Source: Discostella pseudostelligera | Lineage: Eukaryota > Bacillariophyta > Thalassiosirophyceae > Thalassiosirales > Thalassiosiraceae | DNA: 57,459 bases | Assembly (NCBI GenBank): GCA_036940085.1 | Contig: JALLBK010000094.1 | Coordinates: 1 to 57,459, forward strand | Direction: 5' to 3' | Shown: positions 20,357-30,512 of the stretch, one piece after another | Position numbering within the stretch: position 1 is the stretch's first letter | Layout of the letters: each line of letters starts with the position of its first letter | Program-made: the position numbers and the translations under genes | Notes under the pieces: generated by a model | Databases searched by the model: none | What the model saw: only the letters and a program-made list of their open reading frames with translations | What the model was told of the DNA's origin: nothing

Positions 20357-23300
20357 TCATTCTACGATCGTTTCCAGTGACACAGATTGTGGTGTCGATG
20401 CAGGTTCTTCTCCCAATGACTCGATTTCCACTTCATCTAACCACACTCCTCCTGTAAAATGAACATACGAGGCAGAGCGAGTTCGAACAATAGTATGATC
20501 AGAAATAAATAGGCGATGAAAATGCCAGTTAATGCAACAATAATCTTCGCTGCACATCACTCACCCTCTGTTGTCGGACTGGTCACATTCTTCCCAGTGT
20601 ATTGATAACTAAAATCAATTGTGTGTGCACCCGATGTCAACCCCAACTCCAAAGTCTGCCACTCGTTCACACTCACCAACTCTGCAGCTTCTACGCCATC
20701 AATGTAGATTATGAATATGTCACGTGGTGGCTCGACGGATGCATACACCATCGTTCTCAGAACTCCTCCCAAAAAGTCATCGCATACTTGAAGCGTAGCA
20801 TTTGATGTGACAGGAGTGGAGCTGCCCACCAACTTTGGTGATCCCAGTGAAGTTGTACCATCCGATGCCTTTTCTGTGGTAATGGCCCAAAAGCTACTCC
20901 CTGATCTGCTCCATGGTGATTGGGGAAAGGTTGCACCTTCAAAGCTGTCTGGGTTTGGAGTTAATAGGCCGCAATTTGTTAAAGTCCCGGGTCCTGACAC
21001 AGGAGCAATAGAGTTGTCGGTAAATGAGTATGTGGGCGTTTCGGAGACCAGTGAGACAGGAGGAGAAGATATACTCGCTGCATCTAATGATGAACCAAGC
21101 GTAGAAAGATGAGTTGGACTGTAGGTCGGAAATGCTTGACCTCCTGCTGCGGTTGGCGTTGCAATGGAGTTGTCGGTAAATGCGTATGTAGGCGTGTTGG
21201 AGACCAGTGTACCAGGAGGTGACGATATACTCGCTGCTGAGGTTAGTGATGAATCAAGTGTAGGTAAAATGGATGGATTATAGGTCGGGAATTCTAGTGG
21301 TTGAGTTGCACCTTTTGTTGCGGTTGGCGTTGTAGGCGTATTGGAGAAGAATCTGGGTGCCAGTGTAACAGAAAGAGGAGGTCCACTCGCTCCTGGATTC
21401 GTTGGTTTATAGGTCGGAAATAATGCTGGTGGTTGAGTTGCACCGCTTGTTGCGGTTGGCGGTGCCGTTCCTGCATTGGAAGGGCGGGTCGTAGATAGAG
21501 TCGGATTTGATAGGGTTGATGGTGATGTTCCAGGTGCAGGAGGACGGGTTGTAGGCGTATTGGAGAACGATCTGGGCAATAGTGTGCCAGGAGGAGGAGG
21601 TACACTCGCTCCTGGAATTAAAGATGAACCAAGCGTAGGACTAAGGGTTGGATTATAAGTCGGAAATGGCAAAGACGGTGGTTGAGTTACACCTCTTGTT
21701 GTGGTTGGCGGTACTGTTCCAAGTGCAGGAGGACGGGTCGCTGGAGGAAGGGCTGTAGGTGGCAAATTTCCAATCACAGGAGCAAGGGTTGTAGGCGGTG
21801 TTCCAAGTACAGGAGCAAGGGTTGTAGGCGGTGTTCCAAGTACAGGAGGAAGCGAAGATACACTTGGTGCAGGAGGCAACGATGAACCGAGCACTGAAGG
21901 ACTGTAAGTAGGCAATCCTAAGGCTGGAGGTTGAGTTACAACTCCTGATGTGGTTGGCGGCGGTGTTCCAATTGGCGGAGGAAGGGTTGTAGTTATTGGT
22001 GGCGGTGTTCCTAGCACAGGAGGAAGCGAAGATACACTTGGTGCAGGAGGCAACGATGAACCGAGCACTGAAGGACTGTAAGTAGGCAATCCTAAGGCTG
22101 GAGGTTGAGTTACAACTCCTGATGTGGTTGGCGGCGGTGTTCCAATTGGCGGAGGAAGGGTTGTAGTTATTGGTGGCGGTGTTCCTAGCACAGGAGGAAG
22201 CGAAGATACACTTGGTGCAGGAGGCAACGATGAACCGAGCACTGAAGGACTGTAAGTAGGCAATCCTAAGGCTGGAGGTTGAGTTACAACTCCTGATGTG
22301 GTTGGCGGCGGTGTTCCAATTGGCGGAGGAAGGGTTGTAGTTATTGGTGGCGGTGTTCCTAGCACAGGAGGAAGGGAAGATACACTTGGTGCAGGAGGCA
22401 ACGATGAACCGAGCACTGAAGGACTGTAAGTAGGCAATCCTAAGGCTGGAGGTTGAGTTACAACTCCTGTTGCGGTTGGCGGCAGTGTTCCAATCGGAGG
22501 AGGAAGGGTTGTAGTTATTGGTGGCGGTGTTCCTAGCACGGGAGGAATAGTTGATAGGGTTGGCGGCGGTGTTGAGGGTGCTCCTTGCGCGGGAGGAAAG
22601 GTAATAATACCTGAACCTGATGGGGTTGGCGGCAGTGATCCGAGGGGGGGTAAGGTTGGTGGCGGTGTTCCTAGCACGGGAGCGGGAGTTGTAATTGAAC
22701 CTGTGATTGGCGACGATGAAGACTGTTCCAACACGAACACAGTCCAAACGAGATATCAGTTACCATATCAATGTGAACAAGTGTTTCGTGATCATTAATT
22801 TTGTTTTGTCACTTACCGGAAAAATTGACATTTCCTCAGTAGGCTGCTTTGACGGTATTTGAGTTTCCATGCTCATCAACTCCGGTGGATCAATGCTAGT
22901 GCATTTGACAATCATAGATTTGCTGCTCTTAGCCTTAGAAGACTTGACTCCTTTAGCGCTCTTGGATTCGTAAATGAAAATTGGGTCTTCAGCCTTGGAC
23001 GATTTGTGTGTCTTGGAGTATAGATGTCGGCGCAGGAAATTTCGACGGCCATTCATTACCGGTACTAATTCCACTTCGAGACAGTCTAAACGAGTGTAAT
23101 TGAACCAATCGGCCAGTTCTTCATCTTTGACATCAATTGGACTAACCTCCATTTCAGTTGTTTCCTCAACAGTTGTCTCAATCTCGACAATGATATCGTC
23201 CTTGCCATTATCTTGATCACGTTCGTTCGTGTCTTTGTCATTACTTTGTTCGTTTGTCTCCTGGTGGTTTATCTCGACAATACTGCCGTCGGTGCCAATA

Positions 23301-23507
23301 TCACGATCACGTTCGTTCGTCTCCTGGTAATTGTGATTTAGCTCTTCCGCATCGACTTGGTCATTTGGCTCCACTCTCCATCCCGGGGAAGGCCGACTTG
23401 ATTCAATAATTTCATTCGAAGGGATTTCCTCAGCAGCCAGTTGGCCATTGACTTCACTGCTATCAGGTTGCTCGGGTTCATAGGTAGCGTGAGAAGCATA
23501 GTCATCG

Positions 23508-23542
<35 letters not shown>

Positions 23543-23746
23543 TGTCATGTTTGCTTTTAACTTAGGAAAGAGACGATAATTACTTTTGACGACAAATTGT
23601 TTGCGAGCGGTACTAGTACTATGACGATGCACAGATTCACCATCGAGAGATTTCGATGCGACATGAGTGGCAGCGATGGATACCATCGATGTTGCCAAGA
23701 GGAGAGCCGGAAGGAGAGATCGAGATTTCTTCATGGTTGTTACCAT
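20357..23746 (-). CDS. Secreted acidic / Lys-Ser / Pro-Thr repeat protein, candidate cell-wall protein
   Basis: Three exons: 23746-22817, 22722-20565 and 20451-20357; 1060 residues; introns of 94 and 113 nt, phases 0 and 1. Order of parts: signal peptide (KKSRSLLPALLLATSMVSIAA); a poly-Asp tract of 14 near residue 70; a Glu/Asp/Asn-rich region; a Lys/Ser cluster at about 245-277 (KSAKGVKSSKAKSSKS); a Pro/Thr/Ser region of about 600 residues with four 58-residue repeats (IGTPPPTTSGVVTQPPALGL and so on); and a C-terminal beta-sandwich-type domain with FEGATFPQSPWSRSG, CDDFLGGVL, EWQTLELGLTSGAHTIDFSY and, after splicing, GGVWLDEVEI. Lysine clusters of this sort direct diatom proteins to silica, and Pro/Thr tracts are usual sites of O-glycosylation. 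A role in frustule or extracellular matrix is inference. Family assignment is by composition and layout. Confidence 0.7.
21845..22545. repeat. 174-bp coding tandem repeat, about four copies
   Basis: The block beginning GGAGGAAGCGAAGATACAC recurs at 21845, 22019, 22193 and 22367, an exact 174-bp period (58 codons). Copies are almost identical at the DNA level; the last differs at a few positions (GGAAGGGAAG in place of GGAAGCGAAG). Near-identity including synonymous sites points to recent duplication or gene conversion. Confidence 0.9.
23508..23542. repeat. TCA/GAT trinucleotide microsatellite (coding)
   Basis: Uninterrupted TCA repeat on the plus strand encoding the poly-Asp tract of the secreted protein; expected to be length-polymorphic. 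Confidence 0.85.
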
Positions 23747-24526
23747 TCGGTCGATGGTGAAATGATGTGACTAAATAATGATACCAAAAGAATGTTGAGG
23801 TATTATGGCTCGTGTTGATCCGACCGATGCTCGATGATAGGACGATGGACGATGGCGATGGTTTGAACTAATTGTCTCTTTATGTGGCCAGCATCTTCCT
23901 CGTCCTCTCCCCACCTTCCTTCTCGTCGCAGGAAGGGACTGATGAATTATGTTGAACGTTCATCACATGATGTTAGAACGTTCAGCAAATGTTAGGAGTG
24001 TCATCATTATTATTTCATGCCTCATTGTATTGATATTGATACTCCTAAGACTGAGAAGATCAGTCATCGGCATCAAATTTGAATTTGGCGCGATTTCCGT
24101 TCAAGCCTTTTTGGTCTTGATTTTTGATAATTTTAAATTTTTGAATTTTGGAGAACCTGTCTGTCGTCGGTGATGGACGGGTTAGTACTAGTACTACTTC
24201 GTTGAGGCTGAGGAGGAGGGAGGGTGTCAATAATGAGAGGATGGGAAGTTAAATGGCGTTGCATAGTCACACCATGGCGGCAGTAGCATTATTTTGCAAT
24301 CGGCGACATTGCCGCTTGGCGGCGGTGGTGGGAAGATGATGACAGTCAAGTGTTAGCCGACGCAAAAATCCGGATGCATCTATGAGCGGCGGCGAAGAAT
24401 CTTTCTCTTGATACTCTCGTCATCGCCGAGGTTTCATGTTGTCACATCGTCCCTCTAGCTCCGACCTCCGACACCGTCGCTTGCGCCATTCAGCCGACGA
24501 CAACCTCCGAAGAGGCCGACAGTGCC

Positions 24527-24557
<31 letters not shown>

Positions 24558-25405
24558 CCACATGATCAGATCTCTGTTTGTGAATCTTACTCCAAAATTT
24601 CCTCTGTATGAATTCTCTCTACGAAATGTGTGTTCGACAAGGGAGACATTCAGTTCATATCGCAGTTTTTATGGTGTGTCCGAACGCAACAATCATCCAT
24701 GAAATTCAGTATTCGAGTATTCCTCATACTAGATACTTGGGCAACGTGAATGAGACAGCATCAGCTTGGTAATTCCTGCAGTATCTTCAATGGCTGCTCC
24801 AACATCCAATGGTGACGACGAGAAGGGACAAACGGTGCTGCTTCTTCTCAGGTTGTCGTTTTTCGACATAGGAACAAGTTCCGCGTATGGCTGGCGGGAA
24901 TATAATCATTTCTTTTCCTCCTCCTTTTCCTCCTCCTCCTTGCTGCGAAGAAGGAAAGTATTAGAAACTGGTTTAGACCAAGTGATGATGAGTGATGAGC
25001 CTTTCCGACACTTACAATGACCGATACAATGCTGCTGGACCACCACGAGGGCAGAATGAGAAATAGGATTGAACGAGGCTTACGAGGTTCGAAAGAAGAA
25101 TACGGAGATGATGACATAAACAGAAAATAGAATGCGAAAGCCACAATTTCATACGTGGACAAAAATATTGGTATCGAGATTATATATTCATTCAATCTCC
25201 ATAAGCGAAGTGATGACCTGTCTATGTTCCGAGTACTACAGTGCAATTTGCGAGGATTGGATGGCGATTTCGACGATCGACGATAGAGCAATTACAATCC
25301 GTATAAATGAACATGACAATTGCGAATAACCTTGCTCTATGTAACATTTACAAATTGCACCCGCATCTTCCACCTCTCTCTCACTCTATCCCTTGCCTTA
25401 CGATA
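23747..25405. other. Intergenic 1.65 kb without a convincing gene
   Basis: Holds the promoter of the secreted repeat gene and the 3' flank of the SET gene. A non-coding GAT microsatellite lies at 24527-24556. Between about 24730 and 25140 both strands have short open stretches (for example ATGAGCCTTTCC leading to DTYNDRYNAAGPPRG on the plus strand), but no splice model joins them into a recognisable protein, so no gene is called. A small gene here cannot be excluded. Confidence 0.35.
24527..24556. repeat. GAT trinucleotide microsatellite (non-coding)
   Basis: About ten uninterrupted GAT units in intergenic DNA. Confidence 0.85.
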
Positions 25406-26371
25406 CTAATCCAAGCCAACCTTTGACCAATCTGTTTCGTATATGTTGTAATCATAATATATTTCTTCTCCTTTTCTTATATCACGTACCGCATACAATT
25501 TTGTATCCGTATCCGTCTTGGGTGCAATATTCGGTTCCGGTGATGAATTCATGAGCGCGGCAGTATTGGTATCGACAACGATTGTTAATCTACCCCCTGG
25601 TGTGAGCTCCTGATGCCATGCCCACTCGGTAATATCACATGCTGATTTACGTGGCAAGGCAAAGACTAATCGACGGAAGGACAAGGCATCAGGAAAGACA
25701 ATGAACGAATGCGGACCGTCTTGGACCAGCTCTCCCTTCTTAATATCACGTGAGGCAAAGAGACCACGACCTTTCCTCTCCGATCGTTGCGCGTAGTAGG
25801 GTGGCGGAGCACCGGTATTACCGAGACTGTATCCTTGTGTAGGTGGTACTGGATCCTCGAGATTGAGGCGTGGGTCTACCAGAAGCTTCATTTGTTTGCG
25901 TAGAAAGGTCCATTCGGCGAGTGATGGAAGTGGTTTATTTTGATCATATGCATGTTCATCGCAATTGAAGTGATTGCGAATATCGGCAAAGGTGTAGTCT
26001 TCCCATCCGTCTGGAATTGTCTCCCATTTCAATTCATCTGAGTGCTGCTGTCGATGTTGTTGTAGACGTTCTCCCTGCCGCATTGCTGCTGCTTCAAATA
26101 GTTGACTACGACTAGCTCGGACATGACGATTGTCGCGTCCCAACAATTGTTGAAATGGTGCATCATCAGATAGAAGTGGTGACTGAGAATGCAAACCAAT
26201 GCCATACCCCAAAAGGCTACAGCTTATCAATCCGCCGATGCCAAGGAGACAAAGCAATGCATTAATGACCGTCGATCGGCGCATCGCGACGCCGCTGCGT
26301 TGGTGTAGCTGCGGAGGGTCCTTCTTTCCCATTGTGATTGTCGATGAGTACGACAGTCCGGAGGAAGGCAT
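25406..26371 (-). CDS. Membrane-anchored SET-domain protein
   Basis: Single exon, 321 residues. A hydrophobic segment at about residues 35-57 (VINALLCLLGIGGLISCSLL) follows a basic N-terminus, predicting a signal anchor. The SET domain occupies about 190-315: RKGRGLFASRDIKKGELVQ at its start, ALMNSSPEPNIAPK (equivalent of the Asn-His-Ser plus Pro-Asn motif, here with Asn-Ser-Ser), and KLYAVRDIRKGEEIYYDYN (the E-I-x-Y-D-Y end). SET enzymes transfer methyl groups from S-adenosylmethionine to lysines. The membrane segment argues against a nucleosomal substrate and for a non-histone or organellar one (inference). No pre-SET or post-SET cysteines are seen. Divergent from the gene at 27002 across a CACGTG-rich promoter. 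Confidence 0.8.
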   Translation of the reverse strand: MPSSGLSYSSTITMGKKDPPQLHQRSGVAMRRSTVINALLCLLGIGGLISCSLLGYGIGLHSQSPLLSDDAPFQQLLGRDNRHVRASRSQLFEAAAMRQGERLQQHRQQHSDELKWETIPDGWEDYTFADIRNHFNCDEHAYDQNKPLPSLAEWTFLRKQMKLLVDPRLNLEDPVPPTQGYSLGNTGAPPPYYAQRSERKGRGLFASRDIKKGELVQDGPHSFIVFPDALSFRRLVFALPRKSACDITEWAWHQELTPGGRLTIVVDTNTAALMNSSPEPNIAPKTDTDTKLYAVRDIRKGEEIYYDYNIYETDWSKVGLD

Positions 26372-27001
26372 GACGATGGTTATAATAAGCTTGGATGGCT
26401 GCGAAACTGTAAACTGTGTCGTCGATCAACGCCTACGTTATTACCGATCGATTCTATCTCCTAGAGTACCATACGACATTTCATTTCATCGTCTTCCGCG
26501 ACTGCCGCCTGTCTCCAAGAAAAAATGACGACACTATCGTATCATCTATCGTACAGCTCGTAACCAAACTTTACAATCACCACTCTTCGAGAGCAGGAGA
26601 GCAAGCCCGATAAGAAACAGCTTGCATGACGTATGCTTCTCCTTGGGCACGTGGCACGTGCCTACTTACTACTCCTACTACATAGAGTACTACAGAGCGA
26701 AGCTACACGTGGCAACCCACGTGACGGACAGAGCGAGTTCATTCGACTCGACTCAACTCGATTGTCTGTCGTTCGTCACCGAGTCCACGTGGCACCATGC
26801 CAGCCGATGGATGGTGCACATCCAAACTCAACTCAAACTCAACTCTACGCCGACGACATCATCGTCCCGACTCCCGACCATGGCAATGGCAATGGCCGAC
26901 TTCGCTCGCCTTCGGTGGAAACAAGTGAACCAACTAGTCGCAGCGCGCAATCTCTCCGAATAGAAGGCTCATTGCATCTATAGATTTGGTAGAAGAGCAC
27001 G
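26372..27001. promoter_or_regulatory. Divergent promoter with five CACGTG boxes
   Basis: 630 bp between the SET gene and the plastid-type membrane protein. CACGTG occurs at 26648, 26655, 26706, 26718 and 26786 (first base), the first two fused in GGCACGTGGCACGTGCC. CACGTG is the core of plant/algal G-boxes and bHLH E-boxes. The cluster spans about 145 bp. Confidence 0.5.
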
Positions 27002-27922
27002 ATGTCGACGCTCCGCCCAGCGACCACAGCCACATCTATGTTACGTTTATGTCTGCTCGTCGTCGTAGTCGTCATCATCTTCCCGACGGCATCGGCGCTC
27101 TTGGTGCCACAAATATCGACGCAACTCAACAGCCACCGCCAAACCATACTTCGAAAATATAATAGCTGCCATGATGATCTGAGAAAATTGGCAAGGTCCT
27201 CTTCATCTTGCAGCTCGCTTGCAATGATGGATCCATCGGCAGCAGACTTTCTTTTGGCGCAGCAACAACATCATCAACTAATCGATCTGCATGCCTCATC
27301 GACTGTCGATTGGCTCTCTTCCTTCACTTTGGCCAAGGCGAATATCGTCGTGCCAAATCAATCTATTGCACCTCTCCCGGAAACGATCAAATCCATCTTC
27401 GACGCGGCTGCTGGCAGTAGTAGTGACACTGACAATCTACTCGAGGTCATTCCTGATTTGCCCTCCATGCCAGGAGGTGTACCCCGTTCGGGCAATGCCT
27501 TTCTATCCGGCTCCTTTCGTGATTTGTACCAAGCACCAATTGTTCCACCAGATCCGAAACTCATGTCCATGTGGAACAACAATGGTATTGCAAGTGATGG
27601 AAGTATGGCGATTCCTGGACGAGAATTGGATGTGCTTGCCCGATATGCCGATTTGTTAAGTCGCATCCCTCTCGCGGCGGCAGTCTATGCCCTATTTGAC
27701 TTTTTTGTGATTAATGCCGAAGAGGATATGGCAATTGCCGAGCTTTTGGTGGGGGGTGATGACGATGATGAAGAGGAGAACGATGAGGCAATGGTGCAGG
27801 CAATCATGGCGGTCGAGAATAAGGTGGTAATGCAACGATTCATTGGATTATTTGCAATTGTGGCGGTTACGGTGATGTGGAGTTTGTTGAGTTATCATCC
27901 TGTTCCGTTTAATGAGCTGTAA
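27002..27922 (+). CDS. Signal-peptide membrane protein, possible plastid protein, unknown
   Basis: Single exon, 306 residues. The N-terminus LRLCLLVVVVVIIFPTASA is a signal peptide whose cleavage would expose Leu within ASA-LL, acceptable for the bipartite plastid presequence used by diatoms (Phe preferred, Leu tolerated). The following stretch is Ser/Arg-rich and lacks acids, as plastid transit peptides do. Two hydrophobic helices lie near the C-terminus: RIPLAAAVYALFDFFVI (about 222-238) and FIGLFAIVAVTVMWSLLSY (about 280-298), separated by an acidic loop GGDDDDEEEND. A mid-protein block PSMPGGVPRSGNAFLSGSFR looks conserved. Family not recognised; plastid location is inference. Confidence 0.65.
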   Translation: MSTLRPATTATSMLRLCLLVVVVVIIFPTASALLVPQISTQLNSHRQTILRKYNSCHDDLRKLARSSSSCSSLAMMDPSAADFLLAQQQHHQLIDLHASSTVDWLSSFTLAKANIVVPNQSIAPLPETIKSIFDAAAGSSSDTDNLLEVIPDLPSMPGGVPRSGNAFLSGSFRDLYQAPIVPPDPKLMSMWNNNGIASDGSMAIPGRELDVLARYADLLSRIPLAAAVYALFDFFVINAEEDMAIAELLVGGDDDDEEENDEAMVQAIMAVENKVVMQRFIGLFAIVAVTVMWSLLSYHPVPFNEL

Positions 27923-28955
27923 TCTGTTTTTGGGAAGAGGGAAGTAACAGAATGGTTCTATGTTCATGAGGGTGAGAGTTGGCTGCGTGTTTCTTCTCAG
28001 AGGCAACAGATGCCCACACTCTGAAATGGAATGGATGATGACAAGGGTCTGATAAAGTAAAGGGGTATGGGAAATTCTGTTATTACGACCGACAAGTATC
28101 AGACGGCGTGAGGGAGGGGGGGGGCAGATTTATCGAACTACCTCCGTTAGGTATTAAATTGATCAATCAAATGAATCCATGCAGTTCACTTCCCTGCATT
28201 GTTGATGTGTCCGTCGTTGCATTGAATACAGTACCACAGCATCGTACCTAGCTCTCGAGAGCCTCGATTGAGGTCCGCTCCTCAACAACATTACATCGCA
28301 TGAGAATTACTTCGCTGCGGGCATTTGTAAACTTTCTAAAATCCCACAAAATACGAAGAGATTTTGTCGTAATTCACCACGTCAAGTGTCTCGAAGCTAC
28401 TTTTAAACCTTCAAGTCATGTGTTTCCATTGCTTTGAAATTGACGAGGACTTACTTTGCACCCAGTACGAACAATTTAGCTTCCGAAGAGGGCTTGTGAC
28501 TTGGAAAGATGCGATGTACAATTGTTCACGAAGAATCCTTTCTTGGTCTGGCGAGGCCGTTTGTATTCGTTGCAATCCGGAGGCGATGGTCACGTTCTTG
28601 AATAGCAACAGGAATTGCTGAATCATTCAAATTATGCCTCCCTTGATTCAAATGACTAGATCTTTTGAACCTCACAGGAAGGTCTCGCTCAAGCGACATT
28701 TTTATCATGTGTGTTGACTGTGTTTGAATGAAGAGGTTTTATTTTGGTCGCCTGTTTCTCTGCAGGCTTTTGACAAAACTCAAACAACTATCGCGAGATT
28801 GATACTTTCTTTGCTTGGCGACGAGGATTGGCTCGTCGTCGAAGGTGCGGCTCCAACAACTTCAACATTTGGTGGTCAACAACAAGCTGGAATGTAGTCC
28901 AAATCGCATCACATAGTTCCCAAATCTCGTAGTTTGTTGTTCCATCAATGTTCAC
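27923..28955. other. Intergenic 1.0 kb, nothing recognised
   Basis: Short frames on both strands around 28411-28708 are mutually antisense and carry no motif. A G-run at about 28115-28124 and AT-rich stretches are the only compositional features. Holds one 3' end and the cyclin promoter. Confidence 0.35.
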
Positions 28956-30095
28956 ATGTCAATCGCTCGCGGCAGACCAGTAGACGATGAGTACTCACAG
29001 TTTTTGGTTGATCAGGTCGCTGTCATGGTGAAGAAGGAGGAGGAGTTCTACTCGCGTGCGGATTATCTGGGAGACTTGCCGGAGCCACGAGGAGATTCGA
29101 TTGACGAGGGATGGAGACAGAAGGCGGCTGAGTGGATGTTCAAAGTGATTGACTACTACGTGAGTTTTATTGTCTTCGTTGCCAAAAGTATAACGATGTG
29201 ACTAACCTCGTGCGTTGTGGCGCCGGAACCCGGGTTCAGGATTTGGATCGAGATATCGTAAGTGAGGCCGGGAACACTAATTGCTATGTATTGCATCATC
29301 CCTCAATGAATTTTGCGCTCCTCTCTGATTCATCTGTTAGGTCAATTTCAGCATGGCTTACCTTGATCAAATGTTTACACTTTCAGCATTGCATCACCGA
29401 AAGGACAAGGAGAATTGTAGTCTTGTCGCAATAGCTTCGTTGAAATTAGCCATTAAGCTGTTTGAGCCGAGAACGATGAACATGGATGATATGCTCAAGC
29501 TAGGGACAACATTGGGTTGTATTTTTTCTAATCTTGCTGTTGTGGAAATGGAACGCGATTTGCTGTGGACTTTATCGTGGAATATCTTCCCTCCCACTGC
29601 ATTTTGCTTGGCGTATCACATGATTCGTATGTTCCCTCGAGAGGTAGTAAGGACTTCGCGGTACATTATGCAGGAGCTCGTCAAATACATGACCGAGCTT
29701 GCAGTGTGTACGTGATACTATGTGAATTTCTTTCAGGATGTTGTATGCGCTTCACTCACATTTCGATTATTGCTGCACAGGCGTGTATTCGTTCGTCGGG
29801 TTCAAAGTATCATCGAGGAGTTTTGCATCATGCTTGGTCGCAATGGATAGGTGAGTTTTGGAAATTATCATTATCTTCACACCCGTCTCGCTTCTCTGCA
29901 CTAATGCCTCTCCGCGGTGCTGTAATGTACAGTTTGGATGATGACTGTCTTATTTCACCCAAGGCAAGGGCTGTATTTCTTGAGAGGATTCATCACTCAT
30001 TCGGAGTCCGTCCCGATGATAAAGCTATTAAAGCACTGACGAAGGATTTAAAGGACTTGATTTGCCACAATACAGATTTGAGCGGTAAGAGTTAA
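28956..30095 (+). CDS. Cyclin, diatom-type (N-terminal cyclin box)
   Basis: Four exons: 28956-29159, 29341-29707, 29781-29850, 29933-30095; 267 residues; introns of 181, 73 and 82 nt, phases 0, 1, 2. The cyclin box starts with GWRQKAAEWMFKVIDYY and continues across intron 1 as VNFSMAYLDQMF; then the second helix CSLVAIASLKLAIKLFEP, and LLWTLSWNIFPPTAFCLAYH marks the end of the N-terminal box. The spliced C-terminal part reads VCVYSFVGFKVSSRSFASCLVAMDS followed by LISPKARAVFLERIHHSF, as in the second cyclin fold. Length, short N-terminus and this C-terminal wording fit the expanded diatom-specific cyclin group, which partners CDKs and often responds to nutrients and light. No destruction box is obvious. 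The specific CDK partner is unknown. Confidence 0.85.
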
Positions 30096-30512
30096 TCCGC
30101 CCTGTCGCACCATTTCCAAGTATGAATGGCATCTTACTTACTTACCTTCCGTTTATGGCCGACTCTTTTTTTCTTGAATGATTGTTGACCTCACCGACAA
30201 ATGATCAGAGTTTATTCGACTCATCCGTGCATCCAATAAAGTCGACCACGAGTCAGAATCTCCTCGAACTGTAACCGTCAAGTTGAATGTGATGTGAAAA
30301 CTTATGTTCCAATTCTTCGTTTGTTTGTAATGATTGGCAAGTTTCAGTGGTAGTGAAACCCAGTGAAGCGAATTAGTAAGGCACTTCAATGGTAGGAATA
30401 GATTAGATGGGCATGTAATACTAGTAATAGAGTTGTCACAAGTATCGTCTATCGAACTTACATCTCACCAAGAGTAAACTGGTCCGGGTGTCGGAAGAAA
30501 TGACACCTCCGC
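30096..30512. other. Convergent 3' spacer
   Basis: 417 bp between the convergent cyclin and ASCC3 genes. A minus-strand open stretch around 30250-30310 (ITFNLTVTVRG) resembles a closing beta strand of the ASCC3 C-terminal domain, but no splice pair keeps phase from the preceding exon, so it is not included. Confidence 0.35.

Noticed and set aside
20128..20457. Plus-strand gene upstream of the secreted repeat protein's last exon
   Set aside because: It overlaps antisense to the exon encoding GGVWLDEVEI, which joins the repeat protein in phase; no motif in the plus frame.
21845..22545. Regular direct repeats resembling a CRISPR array
   Set aside because: The period is 174 bp with no unique spacers, the repeats are in coding frame, and the genome is eukaryotic.
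21653..22747. 364-codon minus-strand frame overlapping the secreted repeat gene
   Set aside because: It is a shifted frame kept open by the 174-bp repeat; it lacks a domain and the overlapping frame has signal peptide, splice-joined C-terminal domain and better composition.
30153..30389. Additional last exon of ASCC3
   Set aside because: ITFNLTVTVRG looks like a closing strand, but no donor/acceptor pair keeps phase from the previous exon.
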